From assembly GCF_905163445.1 (NCBI RefSeq), contig NC_053197.1, positions 2,294,001 through 2,358,000 on the forward strand: a stretch of 64,000 bases of DNA, written 5' to 3'. The first letter of the stretch is position 1. Every line of letters begins with the position of its first letter. Both the position numbers and the translations under genes were made by a program. The stretch is from Pararge aegeria (Eukaryota; Arthropoda; Insecta; Lepidoptera; Nymphalidae). Shown one piece after another: positions 41,834-50,009 of the stretch. The notes beneath the pieces were generated by a model. That model ran no database searches and was not told the origin of the DNA. It saw nothing but the letters and a program-made list of their open reading frames with translations.

Positions 41834-42258
41834 TATGTTGTGGGCTCTTCTTAGACACGTATTTACAATTACTACAGTAATATATTTTACAAAAAAAAAA
41901 CAGAGTTCGGTTGCTAGGTCGGGTTAAAATATTTTAATTTTTTTTATAATAACAATTGAGCGATCATGCAGATTACTTTCCGGATTAATGTATGTTCAAA
42001 ACTATCACCTCTACAAAACGTAAACTCGAAAACGTAAGCTTATAGAAACATTAACTAGACTGTGAGATGTTGTGGGCTCTTCTTAGACTTACGTATTTAC
42101 AATTACTTCAGTAAGATATTTTACAAAAAAAAAACAGAGTTCGGTTGCTGGGTCGGGTTAAAATATTTTAGTTTTTTTTATAATAACAATTGAGCGATCG
42201 TGCAGATTACTTTTCGGATATGTTAAAAACTTTACAAAACGTAAACTCTAAAATGTAA
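41834..42258. repeat. tandem duplication, unit about 232 bp
   Basis: Copy 1 starts ATGTTGTGGGCTCTTCTTAG at 41834 and copy 2 at 42066. Shared blocks are GTATTTACAATTACT, AAACAGAGTTCGGTTGC, GGTCGGGTTAAAATATTTTA, ATAACAATTGAGCGATC and ACAAAACGTAAACTC. Copy 2 is shortened by about 40 bp near its end. The first phrase resembles the LINE-F 3' UTR (GTTGTGGGCTTCTTCTTAGA). Confidence 0.9.
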
Positions 42259-42335
42259 GCTACGCTACGCTTACTTTTGGGCTAGATGGAGTTTTGTGTA
42301 TTGTCTTAGTATATAAAAATAAAAATAAAAAATAT
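42253..42335 (+). mobile_element. SINE-B 3' scrap
   Basis: AGCTACGCTACGCTTACTTT, GGGCTAGATGGAGTTTTGTG and TATTGTCTTAGTATATAA, followed by an AAAATA-rich tail. It starts inside the end of the tandem duplication. Confidence 0.75.
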
Positions 42336-42901
42336 TATTGTTACTACTATTAAGTTTTCTGTCCTTGGGCACCATGTGCCTCAGAGTGTAATCTGTTTAC
42401 CAACATGTGATAATAATCGTTTTAAAAACCCGCCTTACAACAATGAAACCAGCGTAGTGGGTTTAATCTCTCAACCAAATACTAGAATACTAAAAGGTCG
42501 AGAATGATGACGCATTAAATATTCTTTGAAACGCCGATGTTTTTGTACAATATTCGTCTCAAACACTATATTTAGGAACAAGGTCAAAAACAGGGATTTA
42601 AGTGGATTTAATAATAAAGAAAAGTGCTTTTACCAGGCATTATAGTTAGCGTCAAACCTTCAAGTCAAATAAATCAAAAGGACAAATTGCCTCGTCGTTC
42701 CAGTATAATTTTCCCAACTAGTTCTCACGAAAAAGGAATGAGTAATTCAGCCTTGAATGAGTAAATAGCTTTTAGAAATGTATGGAATGTATTAATGTTG
42801 AATGCAGATTTATTTTTCGAAACTTAACCCGATAAGTAAACTTAATGGGTCGTTATTGATGATGATGAACGTGGGATAGTGACAACAAGTTATATATATT
42901 T
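42336..42901. other. no gene recognised
   Basis: Unclassified, no ORF of note. Confidence 0.45.
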
Positions 42902-43188
42902 CGACAACCACTCTAGCGCAGTGGGTTATATGTTGTTAAGTAGGAGGTCCTGGGTTCGATCTCCGGCAGGGGCAATTTTGGAATTAATATATTTTGAATT
43001 TTCTCTGGTGGGGGGCTTTGGCTAGTTACCACGGTGCGATGTCGTGTATAAATCAATTAGGGGGATGCAGTCATCCCATCTCGCGTTTTTATACAGCCTG
43101 ACAGGTTAGCCCGCTACCATCTTAGACTGCATCATCACTTACCACCAGGTGAGATTGCAGTCAAAGGCTAACTTGTAGTGGAATAAAA
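42902..43188 (+). mobile_element. SINE-A array, copy 1 of 3
   Basis: Head CGCAGTGGG and B box GGTTCGATCTCCGG, then CTTACCACCAGGTGAGATTG and a perfect tail GTAGTGGAATAAAAAAAA. The GACGTGCCGCTAAGCG block is deleted. An insert CATCCCATCTCGCG sits in the GACTACC region. Confidence 0.92.
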
Positions 43189-43196
43189 AAAATTAT

Positions 43197-43425
43197 CGGT
43201 CCTCGGGAGGAGCAATTTAGAAATATATAATTTCTGAATGTTCTCTGTTCTGGTCTGGTCGGAGGTTTAGGTCGTACCGACAAGGATGTGCCGCCAAGCG
43301 TTATTAGCGTTCCAGTACGATGTCGCGTAGAAACCGAATATACTCGTAGGTATGGGTTTAATTAATCTTCCAAAACTAACAGGTTAGCCCGTTATCATCT
43401 TACACTGCATTCTCACTTTTTTATG
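43197..43425 (+). mobile_element. SINE-A array, copy 2 of 3
   Basis: Starts CTCGGGAGGAGCAATTTAG, so its tRNA-like head is truncated. It keeps TCTGGTCTGGTCGGAGG, GATGTGCCGCCAAGCG and TTAGCCCGTTATCATCTTAC. It breaks off at CATTCTCACTTTTTT, where copy 3 begins. Confidence 0.9.
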
Positions 43426-43655
43426 ACAGCCTCTGTGGCAAAGAGGTGAGCAGCTATGGTCTAATAAACGGACGTCCCGAGTTCGATTCCTGGGTAGGGA
43501 AATTAAAGAATTTATAATTTCTGAATGTTCTCAGGGCTGGTCTGGTGGGAGGCTTTGTCCGTGGCTAGTTACCACCCTACTGACTAAAGCGTGCCGCCAA
43601 GTATTTAAACGTTCCGGTTAGATGTCGCGTAGAAACAGATTACAATTTTAGCCTT
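43426..43655 (+). mobile_element. SINE-A array, copy 3 of 3
   Basis: Head GACAGCCTCTGTGGCAAAGA with an intact-looking B box GAGTTCGATTCC. The body runs to GTCGCGTAGAAACAGATTAC and is 3'-truncated at the hairpin at 43644. Confidence 0.88.
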
Positions 43656-43692
43656 AACTTGGTTTTAATATAAAAAAGTTAAGGCTAAAATT
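43644..43692. repeat. 17-bp-arm hairpin at SINE-A break
   Basis: AATTTTAGCCTTAACTT (43644-43660) and AAGTTAAGGCTAAAATT (43676-43692), perfect over 17 bp, with a 15-nt A/T-rich spacer. The left arm begins where the SINE-A copy ends. Confidence 0.93.
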
Positions 43693-43929
43693 ATAGCTTA
43701 TTGGTCAATTAATCAACAAAACTGCGATTGACATCCATATAGTAAATATTAACCGGTGGATAAAGTTCTGAAGGCCAATAGAAGGGTTAAACAACTCCGG
43801 GAGAGTTATTTCTTCCCGTGATCGAATTCTGACAGTTTTAAGTGCTGCTTGATCGATGTTCTTAGTTTGTGCAAAAACATACCGTAGACTTGTTCTTAAC
43901 CTGCAAAGCAAAAACAGGATGTTATAAGT
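43693..43929. other. no gene recognised
   Basis: A 68-codon minus ORF (43705-43911) without recognisable domain. Nothing else seen. Confidence 0.4.
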
Positions 43930-44062
43930 TTGACGTGTCTGTCTTTGGCATCGCAGCTCCCAAACGGATGAACCGATTTTGTTATTTTTTTTGGTTTGAA
44001 AGGTGAATTAGTCTGGAGTGTTATTTAGCTATGTTTAATAATAATAATAATAAAAATTCAAT
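43930..44062 (+). mobile_element. J-like fragment with (AAT)n
   Basis: GACGTGTCTGTCTTTGGCAT, CGCAGCTCCCAAACGGATGA, ACCGATTTTGTTATTTTT and GGTGAATTAGTCTGGAGTG, then (AAT)6 at 44037-44054. A common lepidopteran non-autonomous repeat; boundaries unknown. Confidence 0.5.
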
Positions 44063-44267
44063 TTTGAGCATCTTACATGCTCAATTTGTTAGTATTACAA
44101 CTTAGTTTCTATGTTATTACTAATCTAACTGGGTTGAAACAAACAAAGATATTTAACCTAATTACTATTATAACTACCTATAGATTATCCTGAATGTACG
44201 CGAGTCAAAGCTGGAGCACCATTCCATTTCATGAAATGGCACAGCAATGACCAACGTACCTGCATTC

Positions 44268-44471
44268 CAGTGGCGTGCATAGATGATATGCACAGTGTAT
44301 GCAGATGATATAAAATGAAGAAAATCACCAGTACGAGTTATAAATACTTAAGGGTAGGCTTTTATAACCCTTACAATACCTATACTTAAGTTTTATTATA
44401 ACTCCTACAGGAGATTTTCATCATTTTATATCATTTGCATACCCTGTGCATACCCTCTATGCACGCCACTG
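44268..44471. mobile_element. 204-bp hAT-like MITE with 8-bp target duplication
   Basis: Termini CAGTGGCGTGCATAGA and TCTATGCACGCCACTG are exact complements. The inverted repeats continue inward with mismatches for about 75 bp or more (left GATATAAAATGAAGAAAATC, right GATTTTCATCATTTTATATC), so most of the element folds back. Flanks CTGCATTC (44260-44267) and CTGCAGTC (44472-44479) agree in 7 of 8 positions. CAGTGG-type ends with an 8-bp duplication point to the hAT superfamily. No coding. Confidence 0.9.
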
Positions 44472-44564
44472 CTGCAGTCAAACCTACTCGCAATCATTCT
44501 CAGAATGCTGTAAATGAAAACAAGTCCATGAGGGCCGCTGCCACAAAAAAGCGGTTAACATATG

Positions 44565-44760
44565 TTTACACAAGTCCCTCAACATGGGTGTAAAATGAAA
44601 GAGCTTGACTAGTAGAATATTATACACTTTGATAAATATTAAATCCAATACGCCACCACAAATTCGCTAATAACATTTGTTTTATACAACTCCCCCATAA
44701 TGGGTATCAAATAAAAGTGCTTGGTACTCAATATAGTGTACATTATTCTTATCCTACACC
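44565..44760. repeat. diverged direct repeat, about 135-bp spacing
   Basis: ACACAAGTCCCTCAACATGG then GTGTAAAATGAAAGAGCTTG (about 44568) resembles ATACAACTCCCCCATAATGG then GTATCAAATAAAAGTGCTTG (about 44684). The phrase CCCCATAATGGGTATCAAAT is typical of old lepidopteran transposon sequence. No boundary is seen. Confidence 0.5.
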
Positions 44761-44811
44761 ACATTGAAAGTCGGGGTTATTATAACTTTTAATTTATATA
44801 TTTTATTATTT

Positions 44812-44865
44812 TACTAGCTTCCGCGACTTCATCTGCGTGGACTTCAAAATGCACATAACTTAGAA
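44812..44865 (-). mobile_element. family J 3'-end scrap
   Basis: The plus strand ACTAGCTTCCGCGACTTCAT then CTGCGTGGACTTCAAAATG is the complement of a J 3' end (GTCCACGCAGATGAAGTCG..CTAGT). It is followed by ACTGGGCTATCACCGCTT, a SINE-C head complement (44877-44894). Confidence 0.6.
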
Positions 44866-45072
44866 GTCCTACACTGGGCTATCACCGCTTACGACAATAA
44901 TTTACTTATATTCTGTTCGATTCTTCTACAGATATAAAGTTAAATAAAATGTATCTCTTTATAATAAAGTTTTTTAAACGCACATACCATTTAAAGAACT
45001 GTATTACTTGATTACAGACTTGTTTGAACAGTCGCCAGTAGAACAAGCTAGTAGTTAATAAAACAGATGGCT

Positions 45073-45413
45073 TCATTAACTACTATCTTTTGCCCGTGAC
45101 TTCGTCTGCGTGGACTTCAGAATTGGGTAAAATGCTTCGCCTGTTAAAAATTTTAACGGGGACTATTTAGGCGATCGTTGTAGAAAGTTCAAGTCCTTTT
45201 CCATAGCAAAGGTGACAAGCATACTTAACTTCCAAGTTGTCTGCCCGCGGCTTAGCTCGTTAGCAATTTTCACTACTAAAGGAATTGGGATAAAAATGAT
45301 GATGTTCATTTCAATGTCAAAGGCTACATGCATGCCAAATTTCATCCAAATCCGTTCAGCCGTTTTTGCGTGATTGAGTAACAAACATTCACACTTTCAC
45401 GTGGTTTATTAGT
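45073..45413 (-). mobile_element. family J (Helitron-like), near full length
   Basis: Complement of the 32.9 kb copy. The plus strand opens ACTATCTTTTGCCCGTGACT and TCGTCTGCGTGGACTTCAG. It passes TGTCTGCCCGCGGCTTAGC and CCAAATTTCATCCAAATCCG, and ends TTGAGTAACAAACATTCACA. The expected CTAG is CTAT here. AGTAGTTAAT/ATTAACTACT flanks at 45050-45085 form an inverted pair. Confidence 0.65.
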
Positions 45414-45507
45414 ACGATTACTGTAGCTATTACGTATCGATCGTATGTCAGATATGATGACAAATGTTTATTTAATCACTTAATATATATAAATTAACTA
45501 ACTATTA

Positions 45508-45631
45508 TGTGTGTGAGGCTTTTGTCGTGGCTGGTTACCACCCAACCGGCAAAGACGTGCCGCTAAGCGATTTAGTGTTCCGGTGCGATGTCGCGTTGAA
45601 ACTGATTAGGAGTACGACTACCATACTCACT
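45508..45631 (+). mobile_element. SINE-A, left part, interrupted by RTE
   Basis: GAGGCTTTTGTCGTGGCTGG, AAGACGTGCCGCTAAGCGAT, ATGTCGCGTTGAAACTGATT, then CGACTACCATACTCACT. It breaks inside the ACCATACTCCCTAACAGG block. Together with the right part it covers most of the element except the head. Confidence 0.92.
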
Positions 45632-46022
45632 ATGGGCCTCATAAGAAGGCTCAGAATCACTCAGCGGGCGATGGAAAGAGCAATGTTGGGAGAATCTCTA
45701 CGTGATCAAATCAGAAATGGAGGTCCGTAGAAAAACCAGAGTTACCGAGTTAGCTCAACGAGTTGCAAAGCCGAAGTGGAAATGGGGGGGGCACATCGCT
45801 CGGAGAACCGATGGCAGTTGGAGTTCCAAGGTGTTTGAATGGCGATCCCGCACTGGTAAACGCAGCGTTGGTTGGCCCCAACAAGGTGGACAGACGACAA
45901 AAAACGAGTCGCTGGGAGCCGCTGGAGACGGGCGGCCCAATACCGTGGATTTAGGAACTCTCTACAAAAGACCTATGTCCAGCAGTGGACTTAAATCGGT
46001 TGAAGTGATGATGATGATGATG
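45632..46022 (+). mobile_element. LINE-D (RTE-like) 3' end, best copy
   Basis: Encodes the C-terminus of an RTE-type ORF2. GLIRRLRITQRAMERAMLGE is in one frame until about 45715. After a frameshift it continues as VRRKTRVTELAQRVAKPKWK, GGHIARRTDGSW and EWRSRTGKRSVGWP. It then drifts (DLGTLYKRPMSSSG in the original frame order). The 3' terminus is CAGTGGACTTAAATCGGTTG, then AAG and (TGATGA)n. No RT or endonuclease domain is left. It is flanked by ACTCACT/ACTCCCT, a 7-bp target duplication with one mismatch. Confidence 0.92.
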
Positions 46023-46118
46023 ACTCCCTAACAGGTTAGCCCACTACCATCTTAGACTGCATCATAACTTACCACCACGAGTGATTGCAGTCAAGAGCTA
46101 TCTTGTAGTGTAATAAAA
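46023..46118 (+). mobile_element. SINE-A, right part
   Basis: Resumes ACTCCCTAACAGGTTAGCCC, CATCATAACTTACCACCACG, and ends TTGTAGTGTAATAAAAAG. Confidence 0.92.
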
Positions 46119-46169
46119 AGAAACAAAAAAATGAGAACTTAAAATAACCATTCGTTACTTTTTTAAACA

Positions 46170-46430
46170 TATAATTGAATATGACGGAGCCGGTAACTGA
46201 CGATGCAATCTAGGATGGAAGCGCGCATACCTGGAACGGGTACGGTAGTTTATTGAGCCCAGGAGGAATATATACCCCTAATAGGTTTCTACGCGGCATC
46301 GTGCCAGAACGTTATATCGCTTAGTGGTACGGCTTTGCCGGGTAATAAAGCTAGTTTAGAACTTATTACCAAACGATCAATGCGGGAATCAAAACCGGGA
46401 ATTCCCACTTTCCACCCTATCACAGAGATG
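46170..46430 (-). mobile_element. SINE-A copy, diverged
   Basis: The plus strand GATGCAATCTAGGATGGAAG, GGGTACGGTAGTTTATTGAG, CCCTAATAGGTTTCTACGCG, GCTTAGTGGTACGGCTTTGC. The B-box-side complement ATCAAAACCGGGAATTCCC is weak. It meets the next SINE-A head to head. Confidence 0.8.
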
Positions 46431-46435
46431 AACGC

Positions 46436-46702
46436 TGTAGTCTTTAAAGTGGAGGTTTCGGGTTCGATCCCATTAAATTATTGAATTCTGGTTTTGGTTC
46501 ATAATTAGGGTATTTATAATTTCTGAATTTTCGTCGGAATCCCACAACAACTTTTTTAATACCACTCTAACGACAAAGACATTTGGCGTTCCGATGCGAT
46601 GACATACGTTTAATATGTTAGTCCGCTACAATCTGAAACTGCATCCTCACTTAGCATGAGGTGAGATAGCATGGACTAACTTGAAGTGGATTAAAAAAAA
46701 TA
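46436..46702 (+). mobile_element. SINE-A copy, diverged
   Basis: B box GGTTCGATCCC, TTATAATTTCTGAATTTTCG, CTCTAACGACAAAGAC, TTAGTCCGCTACAATCTGAA, and tail TTGAAGTGGATTAAAAAAAA. The GCCGCTAAGCGATT block is largely deleted. Confidence 0.82.
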
Positions 46703-47163
46703 CATCGTAATGTGTGGCATGCATACTTAAGTAATGGGTTTTTCAATTCTAATTGTTTAAGTTATTATTATGCTTTATTTTATGGAATTACAGCTGCAAC
46801 GATAGGACCGAGTGCGAGAACGTTGATCGCAAGTTAACAGCTGAGAGCTATTGTAGGGTGCCCATTATTATCTTTTCCGGGGACTAATCTTTTGTAACGG
46901 TTAATTTCTGTATCGTTAAATCTTATCTTTATCGTTAAATAAAACATTAAAAAAAATATATGTTTATAAATTTGGTTCATGTACGACATATTAAAATATC
47001 CTTAAAAAATTTCCTGCATATTACAACAATCTTGATTGAATCATCAACAAACACTTTGGGGCCGATTCATCTGACTTTCTTAGCTATGCGTTGTTGTTGC
47101 AAACTAATCCGTATACTTATTTTGGCGTGAGGCTTACGATTGATTGATGAGATGAATATTTTT
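46703..47163. other. no gene recognised
   Basis: Unclassified. Two direct TATCGTTAAAT phrases lie at 46910-46940 (CTGTATCGTTAAATCTTATC then TTTATCGTTAAATAAAAC). No ORF. Confidence 0.45.
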
Positions 47164-47545
47164 TACAATAAACTACCAGTTGTTATCTTGGAGATGTCTC
47201 TGAAAAAGTTCAAAGTTTTTATTAAACGTAATCTTATAGAAAAGTCCTATTATAGTATTAATGACTACGTCAACGATAAAAATGCTTGGGTGTAAATTAT
47301 TGCTATAACAAGGTTGCTTCTTTATTAGTTTTAAGTGACAATGTGAGATGGTGATAACAAAAAAAAACCGGCTAACTTTGTTGTGGGTTTCTTCTTAGAC
47401 CAGGGCGCGATTGGAAATCTTGTAGCTTTAGTTTTAAGTTGACGAATTTAGTTATCGCCATCAACTCACTTCTATGTTATATTTTACATTCAATATACGC
47501 ATCAAAAGTGCCATTTATGTGCCTATTTGAATAAAGAAATAAATA
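47164..47545 (+). mobile_element. LINE-F ORF C-terminus and 3' UTR
   Basis: The frame from 47164 reads FYNKLPVVILEMSLKKFKVF then IKRNLIEKSYYSINDYVND, KNAWV and stop (47296). It aligns with the LINE-E end (FYNMIPKEIL, HTFKKCVKTHLVQRGYYTFD, EFLNDKVEW), so the two families are related Jockey/CR1-like LINEs. The 3' UTR has TTGTGGGTTTCTTCTTAGAC, CTTGTAGCTTTAGTTTTAAG and GTGCCTATTTGAATAAAG. It is interrupted at the tail by SINE-B. Confidence 0.9.
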
Positions 47546-47547
47546 AA

Positions 47548-47755
47548 TTAATAAATATAATATGACAATGCACACATCGCCACCTAGCCCCAAAGTAAGC
47601 GTAGCTTGTGTTACGGGTATTAAGATAGCTGTTAAATATTTTTATGAATATAATCACATAAACGCTAATAACATAAATTTTCCAGTTGTGGAAATCGAAC
47701 CAACCGCCTAGGACTCAGAGATCATGGTCGCTGCCCATTGCCCATCGGCCGTCAA
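47548..47755 (-). mobile_element. SINE-B copy inserted at LINE-F tail
   Basis: The plus strand ATAATATGACAATGCACACA, CAAAGTAAGCGTAGCTTGTG and GTTGTGGAAATCGAACC to GCTGCCCATTGCCCATCGGC. Body deletion between CACATAAACGC and ACATAAATTTTCC. Confidence 0.88.
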
Positions 47756-47793
47756 AGTCGAAGTCAAATATTTGACTTTGACTTTGAACAAAA
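47756..47793 (+). repeat. (GACTTT)n LINE-F-type tail and palindrome
   Basis: TTGACTTTGACTTTGA is the usual LINE-F tail displaced from its UTR by the SINE-B. It contains the perfect palindrome AGTCAAATATTTGACT (47762-47777). Confidence 0.7.
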
Positions 47794-47796
47794 GCC

Positions 47797-48078
47797 AAAG
47801 TCAAAGTCAAAAATATCTTTATTCAAGTAGGCCCATAGGTGGCACTTTTGATGCGTACATAAGAATTACACGGTAGTGAGATGATGGCGATAACCACATT
47901 CGTAAACTTAAAACTAAAGCTACGAGGGTTCCAAACGCGTCCCGGTCTAAGAAGAAGCCCACAACAAACTTAGCCGGGTGTTTTTTTTTTTTTTTTGTTA
48001 TCACCATCTCACAATGTCATTTTAAATTATTAGAAGAGCAACCTGGTTAGAGCAATAATTTACACCCACAATTTTTAG
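47797..48078 (-). mobile_element. LINE-F 3' end, reverse, with T16
   Basis: The plus strand opens CAAAGTCAAAGTCAAAAATA and TTATTCAAGTAGGCCCATAG, then ACGAGGGTTCCAAACGCGTC, CTAAGAAGAAGCCCACAACA, T16 (47981-47996), and GCAACCTGGTTAGAGCAAT. It stands tail to tail with the forward LINE-F. The minus ORF at 47819-48007 is in UTR sequence, not a gene. Confidence 0.9.
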
Positions 48079-48215
48079 TAGTAACACAACTTTTTGTGAC
48101 ACAGAGCACGTTCGGGGAAGTATGCAAAGAGCGTATCTAACGCACACTTGGACACAGGCTGATTTTGAGGTTAGCTTTTTGGTTTTAGCTATGCACATTT
48201 TTTTTTTGTTACACT
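48079..48215. other. no gene recognised
   Basis: Short unclassified spacer between LINE-F and J. Confidence 0.4.
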
Positions 48216-48465
48216 ACTAATATTACAAATGTAAGTGTGGATGTTTGTTACTCAATCACGCAAAAACGGCTGAACGGATTTGGATGAAATTAGGCATGCA
48301 TGTAGCCTTTGATATGGAAAAGAAAATAGGTTACCTTTTATCCTGATTTCTTAAGTAGTTTCGGAGGGAAAACTTAAAATTGTTTTGCTTTGAAATTTGG
48401 AGTGCATATCGCCTATGCCATGGAAAAGGACATGTAATTTCTAAACTGATCTCTCAAATAGTTCA
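48216..48465 (+). mobile_element. family J, left part, interrupted by LINE-G
   Basis: ACTACTAATATTACAAATGT start, TGTTTGTTACTCAATCACGC, AAAAACGGCTGAACGGATTT, TTTTGCTTTGAAATTTGGAG, CTGATCTCTCAAATAGTTCA. It breaks exactly at ATAGTTCA (48458-48465). Confidence 0.82.
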
Positions 48466-48558
48466 TTGCATACTTTTTGTTAAATTTTTACTTATAATTT
48501 GTTATGTTTATGTGGTGTACAATAAAAGAAGTGTATTCATTCATTCATTCACTCATTC
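48466..48558 (+). mobile_element. LINE-G 3' tail inserted in J
   Basis: A 93-bp insert, TTTATGTGGTGTACAATAAA then AGAAGTG and (ATTC)n, the extreme 3' end of LINE-G. It is bracketed by ATAGTTCA (48458-48465 and 48559-48566). The stem-loop is not included, as truncation falls downstream of it. Confidence 0.92.
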
Positions 48559-48640
48559 ATAGTTCACGTTTTAGGATTAAAAATTGTTAACGAGTGAAGT
48601 TCTATACCCAATTCCGAGTCGCGGGCAGAAGCTAGTAGTT
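48559..48640 (+). mobile_element. family J, right part with CTAG end
   Basis: Resumes ATAGTTCACGTTTTAGGATT, AAAAATTGTTAACGAGTG, and ends GAGTCGCGGGCAGAAGCTAG followed by T (CTAG at about 48631-48634). Confidence 0.8.
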
Positions 48641-48786
48641 AATAAAGCAGACGCAAACAAGTCTGTAAGCAAGTATTAAAGTTGTTTAAATGCTAGGTGC
48701 TTTTAAAAAACTTTACTTTAACATTACATTTTTTTACTTTTATCTTTGTAGAGGAGTCGAACAACATATAAGTAAATTATTGTCGT

Positions 48787-49038
48787 AAGCGGTGATAGCC
48801 CAGTGTGGGACTTCGACTTCTATTTTGGCGGGCGAGATCTAAGTTATGTGCATTTTAAGCAATCAAAATATTACTGGACTCAACGGTCAACGAAAACATC
48901 GTGAGGAAACCTGCATACCTGAGAGTTGTCCATAATGTTCTCAAAGGTGTGTGAAGTCCGCCGCACTGGGCCAGCGTGGTGGACTACAGCCTCAACCCCT
49001 TCTCATTGTTGGAGGAAACCCGTGCCCTGTAGTGGGCC
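48787..49038 (+). mobile_element. SINE-C, left part, interrupted by H
   Basis: A box TAGCCCAGTG (GGTGATAGCCCAGTGTGGG). The B box is deleted. The body is complete to GTGCCCTGTAGTGGGCC. CGGTAATAGG and the (TGA)n tail lie beyond the H insert. Confidence 0.9.
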
Positions 49039-49353
49039 TTATGGAAATTAAGCTTAATTTGCTATACTCCGCGAACAGCAGGAGAGTCTGTATGTTGTAA
49101 TTTTTAATTTCATCGATCCGTATACTCCACACCAAACAGATCCTCGGCAATGTACCCTCTACGCACTTTTCTCTCCGAAACGGGAGTATCCTCAGGAGAT
49201 GTTGACTTTACAATGAATAATTGTTAAGAGTTAGCAATGAAGAGCAAATTATAAATGACATCCTGCTTTTTGCGGAGTATAGCAAATTAAGCTTAATTTT
49301 CATAATATATTATGGATTTCCGCAAAGTAACGCCTGCTTCTATCCAATATGGA
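49039..49353 (+). mobile_element. family H, bounded 315-bp copy
   Basis: Flanked by AGTGGGCC on both sides (49031-49038, 49354-49361), a perfect 8-bp duplication inside a SINE-C. The left end is TTATGGAAATTAAGCTTAAT then TTGCTATACTCCGC. The complement of this lies about 48 bp inside the right end (GCGGAGTATAGCAAATTAAG, TTTTCATAA). The outermost right 48 bp (GCAAAGTAACGCCTGCTTCT, ATCCAATATGGA) has no left counterpart. Centre: GATCCTCGGCAATGTACCC in the region ACACCAAACA..TCTCCGAAACGGGAG. It is non-coding, likely a non-autonomous DNA transposon. An 8-bp duplication fits hAT but the ends do not look like CAGNG. Confidence 0.85.
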
Positions 49354-49394
49354 AGTGGGCCGGTAATAGGATTATATGATGATGATGATGATGA
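49354..49394 (+). mobile_element. SINE-C, right part with (TGA)n tail
   Basis: AGTGGGCCGGTAATAGGATT, ATATGATGATGATGATGATG. Resumes the 48787 copy after H. Confidence 0.9.
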
Positions 49395-50009
49395 AATAAT
49401 TGTCAACAGTTTGTAAAGAACTGTTTATGTACTTCAACAGAATCTAATATAGCAAGTAAAGTAAAAACAGAAACGCACCTGTCAGTTACATAAACAACCG
49501 TATTGAGGTCGTAAACCGCCTGGAGCGAGTAAAACAATCTTCTTTGGTCGTATTTAAATCCCGAAATACATCTTATTAACGTAAGTAAGAGCACAGCTGT
49601 TGATCACCCTAAGCTTTCCACTTGACGGATTGCTTAAGATTAACAACTGCTTCTTCTTTCCTAACCCGTTTACATTAAGTCGAAACGGCATGTTTGTTTC
49701 CTTTTTTATTCCATGCCTTCTCCTGTCAGAGGTTGGCAACCATTGGGGCTAACTGAACTTCATTAACAGGTGCTCTTAAAATTATGATTTTAACTGAAAA
49801 TGTTTTGTTTATTTCAACCTCACGATTGTGGAAAAATAATAAATAACGATCCATCATTATTTAAATGCAGTTTAATATTTAAATTAAATTTGTGTTTTTT
49901 TTTAAGCAATAATATGATTTTATTTAAAACATATCAATATATACTGAAACTATTGCTAGCATTGTTGCAATTTTAAGGTTTAGTAAAAAAACCTTTCGTC
50001 TTGGCTTGC
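49395..50009. other. no gene recognised
   Basis: Two 61-63-codon minus ORFs (49403-49594, 49554-49739) without domains. CTTCTCCTGTCAGAGGTTGG and following sequence at 49720 is a GC-richer patch with no second copy here. Confidence 0.45.

Noticed and set aside
42902..43655. Direct repeats with roughly 230-290-bp period as a possible CRISPR or satellite array
   Set aside because: Units are ordinary SINE-A copies with different truncations and tails; no short repeat-spacer structure.
47819..48007. Minus ORF beginning near the T16 run
   Set aside because: Falls in the LINE-F 3' UTR downstream of the real stop codon; Lys-rich start is the poly(A) stretch.
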